Shown here piece after piece: positions 8,479 through 15,985 of a DNA stretch of 45,540 nt. Every line of letters starts with the position of its first letter. Positions within the stretch are counted from its first letter, which is position 1. The notes beneath the pieces are model-generated. The model did no database searches. It worked only from the letters and a program-made list of their open reading frames with translations, and was not told the DNA's origin. The position numbers and the translations under genes are program-made. Origin of the DNA: a virus; the IMG/VR virus record IMGVR_UViG_3300018080_000043, positions 1-45,540 of that record, one strand, 5' to 3'.

Positions 8479-10088
8479 TAGTTAGGCATTGTCCTTGGAA
8501 GGCTGGAGAGAGAGGGAAGCTCAAGGGGTTGAAAAATGGGAGAGGCCAAGCGGTCTCGGTGGCGGGAACGAATGTTAGCGACTGCGGCCTCTACGGAATA
8601 AGCGTCAGCTGGGTCGATAGGACCTCTCTTGACCTCTCTCTTAGACTTTGTACGACGCCAGAGCTGCAATTGCATCGCCATTGCGTCGATCAAGTCGTCG
8701 TGGGCTCCACGAGGGAAGCTCAAAAGCTCCTTTACAAGCTCTCGCATGTAAGGGCGGATGTGAACGGCTCCAGAGCCGAAAACGGGTTGGAGACCCATTA
8801 TGAAGTCTTCCTTGCGGGTCTTTCCACCTCTTTTAATTGGCTCCAGCAAGAAGTATTGCTGGTTGCGGCGCATCAGATCCTTAAGCCAATAGTCGATGGA
8901 CTTTTGGTAGGCGACGTCTTCATAGCCGACGACGATTGGTCTCCATCGGAGTACGTGGTCGAAGATGGCTGCAGCATGCTCGCCAGGAGAGCAACGAGCA
9001 CGGAAGTAGTCGAGGACGTAGATGTAGCCGGTTATGAGGTCCTTACCGCAGGTCATCACAACGGAGTAGTCGAGCATCTCAGGGCGACCCGTAGAGAGTT
9101 CAGGGTCTGTCGCAGGGTCAATCGTCGTATACACCTCAAGGCTCTGGCGTGGAGGGATTAGCTCGTATTCCCTGATCCACTCACTTTTGAAGACCATATC
9201 GCCTGAGCGAACAGGGTTGTTGAGCATTAGGGTGTTGAAGAAGTAGATGCCGAGAGTTCGTTCAAGGTCGTTTAGGGTCTCCTGGTCGAAACGCTCGGGG
9301 TAAGTGACCTCTCCTCGGATGTCACTTTCCCCATCTTCGTTCTCCAGACATGACCTCGTGGTCGTCACATAATTCTCGGTCTCTTGGATGTGGGAGATTA
9401 GATCGTGCTCGTACCACCTCGTCCCAACAACAATAATGCGGTCGCTCTTGGGATTTGTCAAGAGGGGTGTCGCGAGACGATGCCAACCCACAGCCTTTGT
9501 GACGTCTTCGTGGGTTGGAGCGAGCATCTCCTCACCAAGCTCATCAAAGTCTGGAGCGACGGTGTCGTCCTCGATGATGACGTTGTAGTGACGGGAGACA
9601 CTTTGGCCTCGAACACCGATGCACTCGAAGGTTGACTCGGGGTGGGACTCCTCCCTTGTCAAACAAAGGGAGTCGGCACTCCACACAGAGCTTCGCCCTG
9701 GGAGGACATCGGGCCACAGTGTTCTCAGGAATTGGTTTTTCTCAAACTGATCTCGGATGACGCGGAGCTTGGCTCGAGCGTTGTCACGGTTGTTCTGGGC
9801 GAGAAGAATGCGGATATTGGGGTTGCGGACGGCTGCCCAGATTGGGAAGCTGATGGAGCAGAGGGTGGTCTTGAGCCAGCCTCGGGGGAGGACAAAAAGA
9901 ACCCTTCGAAGGTCAGCGTTCTGGAGGGTATCACAAACGGAACCGTGGATGTGGGGGACGAGCCAGTCAAAGCCGAGAATGCCTTTGGCAAAGAAGTAGA
10001 GACTTCCCTCAGCCGCTTGGCGGAGTTCGTCTAGGTCCAGGTTGGCGGTTGAGGGTTCAGAAAGTGAATCCTCAAGCGGGGCTAGCAT
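8478..10088 (-). CDS. terL: Terminase large subunit
   Basis: The 536-residue packaging motor has an ATPase domain followed by a nuclease domain. The ATPase part shows a terminase-style Walker A (P-R-G-W-L-K-T-T, residues 68-75) and a Walker B with the catalytic acid (N-V-I-I-E-D-D, 169-175). The RNase H-like nuclease has the expected acidic set: D324 in T-I-D-P-A, E390 in G-Y-E-D-V, and D464/D465/D468 in A-H-D-D-L-I-D-A. It pumps DNA into the procapsid through the portal encoded next door and cuts the concatemer. Its start overlaps the upstream gene by 7 bp, with AAAGGTC before it. Confidence 0.93.
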   Translation of the reverse strand: MLAPLEDSLSEPSTANLDLDELRQAAEGSLYFFAKGILGFDWLVPHIHGSVCDTLQNADLRRVLFVLPRGWLKTTLCSISFPIWAAVRNPNIRILLAQNNRDNARAKLRVIRDQFEKNQFLRTLWPDVLPGRSSVWSADSLCLTREESHPESTFECIGVRGQSVSRHYNVIIEDDTVAPDFDELGEEMLAPTHEDVTKAVGWHRLATPLLTNPKSDRIIVVGTRWYEHDLISHIQETENYVTTTRSCLENEDGESDIRGEVTYPERFDQETLNDLERTLGIYFFNTLMLNNPVRSGDMVFKSEWIREYELIPPRQSLEVYTTIDPATDPELSTGRPEMLDYSVVMTCGKDLITGYIYVLDYFRARCSPGEHAAAIFDHVLRWRPIVVGYEDVAYQKSIDYWLKDLMRRNQQYFLLEPIKRGGKTRKEDFIMGLQPVFGSGAVHIRPYMRELVKELLSFPRGAHDDLIDAMAMQLQLWRRTKSKREVKRGPIDPADAYSVEAAVANIRSRHRDRLASPIFQPLELPSLSSLPRTMPN

Positions 10089-10456
10089 ACCAAAGACCTT
10101 TCATGACCGACAACAGCATTCGCTACGCAATTAAGGGCTTGTTCCCAGTCGACCCTAGCACTTTGCCTGTCGTCTCCATCTCGTACCCTCACAAAGACGA
10201 GCTCAAGAAGCTCGTGGACGAGAGTTTGTTCGAGAGTTGGGGCTGGATTCTTGCGAAGCCCTGCTCGGCGATAGTCTAAGTCTGCAAGCTGAATACGAGC
10301 AATTTTCATCTCCAAGTCATAGGTTGTCACCCCATACTCGTGGTCAAGATCCGACGCAGGGACAACCTCAACATCAATCCTCCAGTCCGTCAGACGGAAG
10401 AGCTTGGTGTACTTCTCTATCATTTCGTTCAATGTCTTCTCATCTACTAGTGTCAT
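10082..10456 (-). CDS. Putative metallopeptidase-fold protein with altered zinc motif
   Basis: The 124-residue protein begins on an ATGA overlap with the small upstream gene. It resembles small phage proteins with a W-R-I-D-V strand and a helix carrying L-V-H-E-L-L-E-L (residues 79-86). In relatives I know of, this helix reads H-E-x-x-H, the zincin zinc-binding motif. Here the second His position is Glu, so classical zinc catalysis may be lost or altered. It lies just upstream of terL. The assignment rests on motif and context, not on a full family match. Confidence 0.5.
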   Translation of the reverse strand: MTLVDEKTLNEMIEKYTKLFRLTDWRIDVEVVPASDLDHEYGVTTYDLEMKIARIQLADLDYRRAGLRKNPAPTLEQTLVHELLELVFVRVRDGDDRQSARVDWEQALNCVANAVVGHERSLVC

Positions 10457-10611
10457 TTCTTCTTCCTACCACGAGGTTTCATTCCATGCTCCACACCCCT
10501 CAAGAGCCTAATGGCCCTCTTCGCAGTCTCGGGTGTCCTACAGGTTTGTTTGACGGACCACTTCCCACCTTTTTTGTGGAGGACCTTGTTGCCATCACGA
10601 CGGTAGGGCAT
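10453..10611 (-). CDS. Small basic phage protein (52 aa)
   Basis: This minus-strand gene of 52 codons starts at ATG 10611 and ends with a TGA that overlaps the next ATG (ATGA). The product starts M-P-Y-R-R-D-G-N-K-V, has K-K-G-G-K-W in the middle and a helix A-K-R-A-I-R-L-L-R-G-V, and ends in a basic R-G-R-K-K-K tail. Proteins of this type (short, G-K-W core, R-L-L-R-G-V-x-H-G) occur beside terminase genes in many phages. Function is unknown; nucleic-acid binding is plausible from charge. Confidence 0.75.
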   Translation of the reverse strand: MPYRRDGNKVLHKKGGKWSVKQTCRTPETAKRAIRLLRGVEHGMKPRGRKKK

Positions 10612-10612
10612 C

Positions 10613-10936
10613 TTAGTGGTCTCTTTCTTCCAGCTTGATCAGCCTTTTCTCGTGGTCAACGTAACGCTGATAGCTATCGGACTTCATAACCTTCAGGTCA
10701 GCCGCAATATCCGCCAACACTCCTCTCAACTCCGTGTTGGCCAGTCGAAGGGAGGTCACACTGTTTTTGAGGTTTTGAATCACAACCGCCACAGAGACGG
10801 AGATAGTACAGAGACCAACCACACCACCAATCGTTGCCCAGATTGGGATTGAGGAAGGTGGAAGGGCTTGGGCTCCTCCAACAGCAAACCCACTAGAGGT
10901 GAGAGAAAGGATGGCAATTAGAGGCCCCTTACGCAT
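10613..10936 (-). CDS. Membrane protein with coiled-coil tail (lysis or ejection candidate)
   Basis: The internal ATG at 10936 is preferred because it overlaps the previous stop by 8 bp. The frame is open to 10990, deep in the neighbour. The 107-residue product has a first hydrophobic segment (about residues 4-20), which may be a signal anchor, and a second strong one (about 29-52). A charged helical tail predicted to coil follows. This layout resembles phage holin-like or spanin-like proteins, but no family is recognised and an envelope-anchoring role is equally possible. Confidence 0.55.
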   Translation of the reverse strand: MRKGPLIAILSLTSSGFAVGGAQALPPSSIPIWATIGGVVGLCTISVSVAVVIQNLKNSVTSLRLANTELRGVLADIAADLKVMKSDSYQRYVDHEKRLIKLEERDH

Positions 10937-11714
10937 GGGTGGGCTCCCCTCCATTCTTGTAGACACAAATCGCAGGGTCTCCCTTTCCACTCTCCCTCCA
11001 ATCGAGAAAGCGATCCTGAAAGGTTTCGTCGATCTCCATCGCGTGAAGGTGTCTTACCTGGATTGTGGTGTCGACCCACACCTGGGCTCCAGCCTCCACT
11101 TGCAAACGCCACACAAACTTAGTGTCCATGCAGGCAAGACGACCCTGTGTCTTTTGGTCGACCGTCTCGTAGAACCACGGACGTTCGAGGGCGAGAAGGT
11201 GGTCACGATGGAACATTAAGACGCCTGAGCCGATAAAATTGATCCTCTGGACCTCTCCATCGGCGGGATCGATCAATTCGACGATCTTCTCAGCATCGTC
11301 GATTTGCTGAATCTTGAGGTCACCGTTCCCAGAGTATGGAAGACGGTAAGCCATCGGCTGGAAGGGCTTCATGCTGGTTGTTGAGATATAGCCCCTCGTT
11401 GGAATGAGGGCTGAGATAACCTCACAACCCTCGTTCCATCGTTCCACGAGTCGAAGGAGCATATTGGAAGGGTGGATCTGGTCTGCACCAACAATGCAAA
11501 TCAGATCCGCTCCCCACCCAACAGCCTTTTCGCAGGCCTCAATGTGTCGACGTGCTGGACACCACCCAGCTCCCCTGAAGAACCTTGTCTCGGCAGCCTC
11601 AGGCTGCCCGAGTGGGTTGTTGATAGAGGAAGGGTGCTGGAGGTCGAGCATTGCGTCGACGTAGCGAGTCCAGATGAAAGGACTGGCCCAAGGTGTGCAT
11701 ACAGCAAGTTTCAC
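10929..11714 (-). CDS. Glycosyltransferase-like protein
   Basis: The gene starts at GTG 11714 with AAGGA about 9 nt upstream; an ATG start is not available near the ribosome site. The 261-residue product has a Rossmann-like N-terminal sheet. The segment C-I-V-G-A-D-Q-I-H-P (73-82) has the D-x-x-x-P style seen at the nucleotide-sugar site of GT-A glycosyltransferases, and a later F-I-G-S-G-V-L-M-F strand with H-R-D resembles the acceptor lid. Phage enzymes of this kind are found among structural genes and may modify virion proteins or host surface glycans. Substrate unknown. Confidence 0.6.
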   Translation of the reverse strand: MKLAVCTPWASPFIWTRYVDAMLDLQHPSSINNPLGQPEAAETRFFRGAGWCPARRHIEACEKAVGWGADLICIVGADQIHPSNMLLRLVERWNEGCEVISALIPTRGYISTTSMKPFQPMAYRLPYSGNGDLKIQQIDDAEKIVELIDPADGEVQRINFIGSGVLMFHRDHLLALERPWFYETVDQKTQGRLACMDTKFVWRLQVEAGAQVWVDTTIQVRHLHAMEIDETFQDRFLDWRESGKGDPAICVYKNGGEPTHA

Positions 11715-11725
11715 GCTTGGAGTCC

Positions 11726-12640
11726 TTACGCAGGGGTTGTGCTCGGGACACGAACGCCAGCGGTTGTCTTCGTCACGTCAGTGCCAAGACAGCCACTGAA
11801 GAACATCCCCTCAATCGTCGTCCCCACGATCTTCTCGATGGTGGTGATTGCGGCGTGGGCGACGAGATGGCAGTCGATCATCGCACCAAACTGGTTCGCC
11901 ACAGAAGACTTGATGGTGAGGGCTGCAACTGCAATTCCAAGCATCTGACAACGCTCGATCAATAGACCTGGGTGAGCGTCGGCCGGGATGTCGATGATGT
12001 TCTCGTCAATGTCGTACTGGAGGTAGTTGAAAATGCAATCGCTGATTCTCCAGTTCGAGCAGCTTCCAGAGCCTGCCTCGAACATGATAGCGTTGTCCGC
12101 TCCCGCAGCCGTCCCAAGAAAAAGGCAATTCTCGATGATGCCACGGTGTCCACTTGCCACAGTCACCACATCAACTGGGGCTGCACCACTCTCGAAAGAG
12201 CACTTGTTGATGTGGACATCACTCTCTGCGATGTTCAAAAGGGCTGTGCAACTCGCCGCACCCACAAAGCGGAGGTTCTCGACGTAGACGTCGTCTGCAG
12301 TGATGGACATAATGTCGATCGCAGTCGAGCCATCGTGGGTGAAGGTTGGTCGGTTCTGGCCGACACCAAACCCGAGAATGCGGACACCGTGGTCGACTGT
12401 GATCAGGGTTGCGACAGTCTCGGCATGGCCTGGGAGGACAACAATGGTGTCGTCATCTCCCGTAAGGGCTGTGATGGCTTTTGCAAGGGTTGCAAAGGCG
12501 TGGTCAGGGTCTTTACCATCGTGGTTGTTACTGCCGTTTGTGGAGTCGACAAACCACGTCGACCCCACCGGACCACCGCCAGAACGAGTGATGGCCCACT
12601 CTTCAGCAATCTTGTTCTTGATCGCTCTCGTGTTCGCCAT
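11726..12640 (-). CDS. Right-handed beta-helix protein (candidate tailspike or surface protein)
   Basis: The 304-residue protein has an N-terminal strand rich in Asn, Gly and Asp (N-G-S-N-N-H-D-G) followed by A-F-A-T-L-A-K-A-I, the usual entry of pectate-lyase-like parallel beta-helix proteins. Repeated rungs follow with I-D-I-M-S, V-x-V-E-N-L and I-x-x-C-x-F patterns at intervals of about 22-25 residues. Such folds occur in phage tailspikes and depolymerases. No catalytic set can be named. It overlaps the end of terS by 38 bp and has GAAAGGATC before its ATG. Confidence 0.7.
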   Translation of the reverse strand: MANTRAIKNKIAEEWAITRSGGGPVGSTWFVDSTNGSNNHDGKDPDHAFATLAKAITALTGDDDTIVVLPGHAETVATLITVDHGVRILGFGVGQNRPTFTHDGSTAIDIMSITADDVYVENLRFVGAASCTALLNIAESDVHINKCSFESGAAPVDVVTVASGHRGIIENCLFLGTAAGADNAIMFEAGSGSCSNWRISDCIFNYLQYDIDENIIDIPADAHPGLLIERCQMLGIAVAALTIKSSVANQFGAMIDCHLVAHAAITTIEKIVGTTIEGMFFSGCLGTDVTKTTAGVRVPSTTPA

Positions 12641-13316
12641 TTGAAGATCCTTTCACTGGTTGAGGGCCCTCTTCAGGGACCGTTTCACTTGTCTTCCCCT
12701 CTGGGAGGAAGTCTCGAATCACTTGCCCGCTACAGAGTGCTTGGGCTTTCCGATGTCCGAGCCCCGATCCGAGGAGGGACGTTTCACGAACATCTCCTTG
12801 TTCGTCTTGGGAGGCTTCGGCTGAGGGGCCGTCGGCTGAGTGCCTTTGCTGGCCATTTCTGGACTCCTTGAGAGCTGTGATGAGGAGCTCGGCTGTCTTC
12901 TCTGAGATTTGGATACCGACTCCATCTGAGATGCCCCCCGACACGTTGTCGTTGGGCTTTCCAAGGACTCGATCAAGGATCGAGCCACTTGCTCGAAGCT
13001 TGATTGAGTCATCATCTGAATCGAGCAGCTCGACTTGCGTCTCAGCAGCCCGAGTGCTGTTTTGCTGGAGGATTGAGCGAGCCTTCGACTCGAAAGCCTC
13101 CTTCTCCTCCGCCACCCCTCCAGCATTCCTCACTTTCATCCGACGGTTGAACTCTGCGATGAAGAGGGGTGAGCGAGCGACGATCTTTACCGTGTGATGG
13201 CTGCACCCAATGATCTCCGCAGTCTCCCGCTGGGTATACCCCGCCACAAGGAGATCAACCATCTGAAAATGCCGAGGGTTTAGTCGCTTCAATTCAAATC
13301 TGTTTGTTGATCCCAC
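12603..13316 (-). CDS. terS: Terminase small subunit (TerS-like)
   Basis: The gene starts at GTG 13316, whose G is also the last base of the previous TAG, with GGAG about 7 nt upstream. The N-terminal part of the 237-residue product contains a helix-turn-helix (residues 27-50: A-G-Y-T-Q-R-E-T-A-E-I-I-G-C-S ... V-K-I-V), the DNA-recognition domain of small terminases. A helical oligomerisation region (60-120) and a long polar, Glu/Ser/Gln-rich tail follow. It would recognise the packaging start and load TerL. It is separated from terL by about 2.5 kb of surface-protein and glycosyltransferase genes, which is unusual. Confidence 0.65.
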   Translation of the reverse strand: MGSTNRFELKRLNPRHFQMVDLLVAGYTQRETAEIIGCSHHTVKIVARSPLFIAEFNRRMKVRNAGGVAEEKEAFESKARSILQQNSTRAAETQVELLDSDDDSIKLRASGSILDRVLGKPNDNVSGGISDGVGIQISEKTAELLITALKESRNGQQRHSADGPSAEASQDEQGDVRETSLLGSGLGHRKAQALCSGQVIRDFLPEGKTSETVPEEGPQPVKGSSNGEHESDQEQDC

Positions 13317-13909
13317 TAGATTACTCCAAGAGCGTGTGCTCCCCCACCGCTATCCTGAAACTCAACCCGAAGCTTAGGGGGGTGGTCTCCTGAGATGCCG
13401 TGGAAGCGGAGATCATCTATTCCAATGCCAGCTGGGAATGCGAGACGAAGCCTCAGAGCTCCACCTCTCGAGTCAATGGCATCTTGGACAAGGGCCACGA
13501 AGTCCGTTCCAGTGTCGATGGTCTTATAAGCATCCGTACCACTGACCCTTGTTGCCTCAAAGTCATTAGTGGTGCTGTAGTCTACATCTGCACCCTTTGC
13601 CCCAGCGGTGTCCCAAGCCTCATTAGCAGAGTTGTCCCACTCGTTCCAGGTGGCGTCCTCCCAGTCCCATGTTTGGATCATCCTCGCAACCCAGATCTTT
13701 TTGGTGCCAGTGTTTGTGGTGATCCAAAGCCGGAGCTGGGCGGAAAGGATTAGTGCTCCAACGGGGATGGAGACTGGAATCTCAAGAAGGACTACCTTCT
13801 CAGACAACCCCGAAGGAACGAGACGCATCGAGGCACCATAGTAACTGGTGTTGGGGTTGCTGCTATCAAGGTAACAGACATAGGTTGGAGTGGCGGTGTA
13901 CCTAGCCAT
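13316..13909 (-). CDS. Beta-sandwich surface protein (DNRLRE/CBM-like)
   Basis: The 197-residue protein has the signature of carbohydrate-binding beta-sandwich modules of the DNRLRE/CBM96 type. This is I-P-V-G-A-x-I-x-S-A-Q-L-R-L-W (about residues 48-62), then W-x-W-x-D-A-T-W-N-E-W with acidic residues, and a final strand P-K-L-R-V-E-F near the C-terminus. In phages such modules sit on heads or fibres and may bind polysaccharide. It overlaps the putative holin gene by 8 bp. The fold call is by pattern; a glycan ligand is speculative. Confidence 0.6.
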   Translation of the reverse strand: MARYTATPTYVCYLDSSNPNTSYYGASMRLVPSGLSEKVVLLEIPVSIPVGALILSAQLRLWITTNTGTKKIWVARMIQTWDWEDATWNEWDNSANEAWDTAGAKGADVDYSTTNDFEATRVSGTDAYKTIDTGTDFVALVQDAIDSRGGALRLRLAFPAGIGIDDLRFHGISGDHPPKLRVEFQDSGGGAHALGVI

Positions 13910-14078
13910 CTTTTGGTCCTTCGGCCTTCCTCACCCCATCCCTCAGGGTGAGTCCCCCAAGCCCAAGGAGGCTGTACACAACCTCCTCCGTCACTTCTGT
14001 CTGGGTGAGGGCACTCACCAAGAGATAGCCGAGGAGAGCTGCCATCACGATATAGGTCTTATTCCCATTGAGCTTCAT
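13902..14078 (-). CDS. Small membrane protein, putative holin
   Basis: The start ATG at 14078 forms an ATGA overlap with the previous stop; the longer open frame runs back into the neighbour. The 58-residue product opens with M-K-L-N-G-N-K-T-Y-I, has one or two hydrophobic segments (8-24 and about 34-44) and ends L-R-D-G-V-R-K-A. Short proteins with N-K-T-Y-I near the start and an L-R-x-G-(I/V) end are often annotated as phage holins or holin-like membrane proteins. It follows a candidate lipoprotein, together suggesting a lysis pair; no endolysin gene is evident nearby. Confidence 0.55.
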   Translation of the reverse strand: MKLNGNKTYIVMAALLGYLLVSALTQTEVTEEVVYSLLGLGGLTLRDGVRKAEGPKDG

Positions 14079-14425
14079 TTCTCGTCCTTTCTGAAGAAGA
14101 GGGGAATGGCTCCTCCAAGGAGACCGAGGAGATTCCAAGGCGGAGGCAAGGTTGAGGTGCCGGCCGAAATGGCCGCTCCAATCTCGTCTGCCGAAGGCCC
14201 TTCCACATCAAGGTTGACCGGAGTTTCCTCCCCTGAGGGGTCGACTGTGACTGCCTCCATCTCTCCACTCTCCGAAGGCTGGACGGTGGCCTGCCCGAGA
14301 GGCTGGCCGGCGGAGTCAACAGGCACTGTGATCTTGCACGACGTGAGCCACACGAGGGCTGCGACGAGGAAAACCCAAGAAAGAGCTGTGAGAAGGTTTT
14401 TGAGGAAGAGGTCTGTGTCTTTCAT
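14075..14425 (-). CDS. Predicted lipoprotein, first gene of the leftward block
   Basis: The internal ATG at 14425 is chosen since it gives a signal sequence: a short charged start, a hydrophobic core (A-L-S-W-V-F-L-V-A-A-L-V-W-L) and the lipobox L-T-S-C, whose Cys is about residue 30. The mature part is Gly/Ser/Pro/Glu-rich, and the C-terminus has a second hydrophobic stretch (L-L-G-L-L-G-G-A-I-P-L-F-F). A small phage lipoprotein beside a holin-like gene could be an outer-membrane spanin if the host is Gram-negative. No strong ribosome site is visible for this start, which lowers confidence. Confidence 0.5.
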   Translation of the reverse strand: MKDTDLFLKNLLTALSWVFLVAALVWLTSCKITVPVDSAGQPLGQATVQPSESGEMEAVTVDPSGEETPVNLDVEGPSADEIGAAISAGTSTLPPPWNLLGLLGGAIPLFFRKDEK

Positions 14426-14772
14426 TTGGAGTCTCTGGTTGAGGGTACCGAACAAAAGGCGAACGGGAAAACGCCGTCTAAGGCCACCGTTTTTCACCCG
14501 CCCCACCCCCCGGCCCGGCCCGAACTCGCCCGCACGGCCCGCCCCCGCCCCGCTGGGGCCAAGCTATCTATACGGCCTCTCGGGCAGCCCGCCCCACCTT
14601 CCCTGATCTCTCCTGCCTGAGTCTTGCTCACGTTGAGGTCTCCTGGGGCTGTTTGGACCGACCCCCCGTCCATAGACCGAACGCGGCCCGCCACTGTCGA
14701 CGGTTCGCCCGAACCCTTGACTATGACTACAGGTCCTACGCATCCACGGGGGGCCTAATGCTGAAAGCAGCT

Positions 14773-14810
14773 CCGGGGGGTGGGGGATGTGTCCCCGTTG
14801 AGGCGTTAGG
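14773..14810 (+). promoter_or_regulatory. Leader element copy E (GC hairpin plus GAGGCGTTAG)
   Basis: GGGG and CCCC runs can pair (loop GATGTGT), and GAGGCGTTAG follows at 14800-14809. The same box stands upstream of several other rightward genes (16235, 18348, 23922), always after a hairpin and before an AAAGGAG-type ribosome site. Whether it is a promoter, operator or RNA element is unknown. Confidence 0.4.
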
Positions 14811-14843
14811 GTAGGAGGCGAGACTTCCCGATTTCGCCCTATA

Positions 14844-14876
14844 TTGGCGGGTCGGCCGAAAAACGGCCCGCCCGAC
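14844..14876 (+). promoter_or_regulatory. GC-rich stem-loop in the leader of the first rightward gene
   Basis: GGCGGG pairs with CCCGCC and an inner CCG with CGG, closing an A-rich loop with a 4-nt bulge on the left arm. No T-run follows, so a terminator is unlikely. It lies about 50 nt before the start codon and may stabilise or regulate the leader RNA. Confidence 0.45.
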
Positions 14877-14922
14877 AAGTGAATATCGAGCCGGGTCTTG
14901 CGTCGGGAAAGGAGCCATTCCC

Positions 14923-15381
14923 ATGACTACCACCCGTCCCAAGATCGAGTATCGCCAGCAGGATGGCTTCAAGGTCGGACGCACCACTGCCACGATGACT
15001 GTGGACAAGGGTGGAGAGGCCGAGAAGACCTACACCAAGAAGTACGACTATCCTGTCGTCTCCTTGGGAGACCTGCCCGATGAGCTGGCAGCCTTCGTGA
15101 CCCAGTACTTCGACGGCGATCGTGCGTCGGCCTCCGATGCCCTAGAATTCGGCATTCGGAACAGGCTCGCCGGTAAGGCGATGGCAAAGCATCGCTCGGC
15201 GTTGACCGCTCCGAAGACGATCGGCGGGCTGCAGGATGCCTTGAAACGGCGAGGGTTTGAGTTGTTTACCCTCGGCAAGACCCAGGAGATGCAGACCCTC
15301 GCGACTGCGTTGTCGACGGCTACGACGAAAGAGCAGTTGGAGGCTCTGTGGACCGAGTACGTTCGTGTAAACCCCAGTTGA
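14923..15381 (+). CDS. First rightward gene, hypothetical (152 aa)
   Basis: The start has a near-ideal ribosome site, GAAAGGAGCC (14907-14916), shared with several genes downstream. The protein is Thr- and Lys-rich at its N-terminus. A domain beginning V-V-S-L-G-D-L-P-D-E-L-A-A-F-V and continuing through a helical segment with R-N-R-L-A-G-K-A-M-A-K-H-R-S-A-L follows. The end is a helix pair around E-Q-L-E-A-L-W-T-E-Y. No family recognised. Its place as leading gene with a strong site suggests high early expression. Confidence 0.75.
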   Translation: MTTTRPKIEYRQQDGFKVGRTTATMTVDKGGEAEKTYTKKYDYPVVSLGDLPDELAAFVTQYFDGDRASASDALEFGIRNRLAGKAMAKHRSALTAPKTIGGLQDALKRRGFELFTLGKTQEMQTLATALSTATTKEQLEALWTEYVRVNPS

Positions 15382-15406
15382 GACGACGTAGACCCGGCTC
15401 GATAGT

Positions 15407-15434
15407 CCACCACCAGACGAGAGTCGCGTGGTGG
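15407..15434 (+). other. Intergenic hairpin
   Basis: CCACCAC (15407-15413) pairs with GTGGTGG (15428-15434) across a 14-nt loop in the short gap between the first two rightward genes. No T-run follows, so it is probably a processing or stability hairpin rather than a terminator. Confidence 0.5.
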
Positions 15435-15466
15435 GATTCAAAACCTAGGCTTGAAAGGAGCCAACT

Positions 15467-15658
15467 ATGACTCAAAACAGAGTACAGGCGCTCTCCGATC
15501 TGTGGGATCAGATCATGAGAGACGTCACCGACACCACTGTACCCGAGACGATCAACATCAAGAAGACCGAGCGTCGGGACCGAGACGAGCGAAGGGTCTT
15601 CACTCGGTACGCCGCAAAGGTCAAGTTTACCAGAGACTACTACGGCGAGGTGCACTAG
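15467..15658 (+). CDS. Small hypothetical protein (63 aa)
   Basis: It is preceded by GAAAGGAGCC (15453-15462) at 4 nt from the ATG. The product is charged, with a helical first half (L-W-D-Q-I-M-R-D-V) and an Arg/Asp/Glu-rich second half ending in Y-Y-G-E-V-H. No family recognised. It is followed at once by a strong terminator, closing the first transcription unit. Confidence 0.7.
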   Translation: MTQNRVQALSDLWDQIMRDVTDTTVPETINIKKTERRDRDERRVFTRYAAKVKFTRDYYGEVH

Positions 15659-15663
15659 CAGGA

Positions 15664-15685
15664 AAAGCCCCGAAAGGGGCTTTTT
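15664..15685 (+). terminator. Rho-independent terminator
   Basis: AAAGCCCC and GGGGCTTT form an 8-bp stem with a GAAA tetraloop, followed by T's. It starts 6 nt after the stop of the 63-residue gene and is the clearest terminator in the rightward block. Confidence 0.92.
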
Positions 15686-15706
15686 CTCGTCCCGGTCGGT
15701 GCAGGG

Positions 15707-15750
15707 TTCACTTAGCGAATGCTGTATCGGGCCGTTGCAGGCGTCTCTAC
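15707..15750 (+). promoter_or_regulatory. Repeated leader element, copy A
   Basis: An imperfect palindrome TTCACTTAGCGAA is followed by GCTGTATCGGG-CCG and GCAGGCGTCTCTACC, then the ribosome site GAAAGGAGCC. The same order (palindrome, CTGT-CCGG core, AGGCGTTAGACC box) occurs at 18317 and 23893. It lies directly after a terminator, so a new transcript or an RNA leader could begin here. Confidence 0.55.
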
Positions 15751-15769
15751 CGTGAAAGGAGCCGTTGAG

Positions 15770-15946
15770 ATGATATTCTACATCGTGACTGAGCTTGAGG
15801 TTGATGGAAAGGATCATACATCCATCTACCAGAGTGGAGATCGTATTCACGATACCACTTTCGGCCTCAAGAGAGCATTCGAGTACGTCTCCGAGGTCGT
15901 GAAAAAGGAAAGGATCATGACTTTCACCGTTTGCGTCGTGAACTAG
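15770..15946 (+). CDS. Small hypothetical protein (58 aa)
   Basis: The ATG at 15770 is used because GAAAGGAGCC stands 6 nt upstream; the frame is open from 15719 but that part is the leader element. The product has a strand start (F-Y-I-V-T-E-L-E-V-D-G), a helix with A-F-E-Y-V-S-E-V-V-K-K and a final strand F-T-V-C-V-V-N, suggesting a compact alpha/beta fold. Function unknown. Confidence 0.7.
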   Translation: MIFYIVTELEVDGKDHTSIYQSGDRIHDTTFGLKRAFEYVSEVVKKERIMTFTVCVVN

Positions 15947-15985
15947 GACCGTTTGAGGGTTTGTTGGGCTTGACACTCAAGATTC

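Larger units (their letters stand above)
14426..14922. promoter_or_regulatory. Divergent noncoding control region
   Basis: About 500 bp without a supported gene lie between the first leftward late gene and the first rightward gene, so promoters for both blocks must start here or nearby. The left part (14500-14560) is extremely GC-rich with C runs. An AT-richer TATCTATAC patch occurs near 14565-14573 and TATATT near 14840, but no convincing -35/-10 pair can be asserted. A GC-rich hairpin with a GAGGCGTTAG box (14773-14810) and a stem-loop at 14844-14870 precede the first gene. Confidence 0.6.

Noticed and set aside
11972-12871. A 299-codon plus-strand frame opposite the beta-helix gene
   Set aside because: It is antisense to genes with clear fold patterns and lacks initiation signals.
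15320-15976. A 218-codon minus-strand frame
   Set aside because: It covers three rightward small genes with good ribosome sites and a terminator, and has no start signal.
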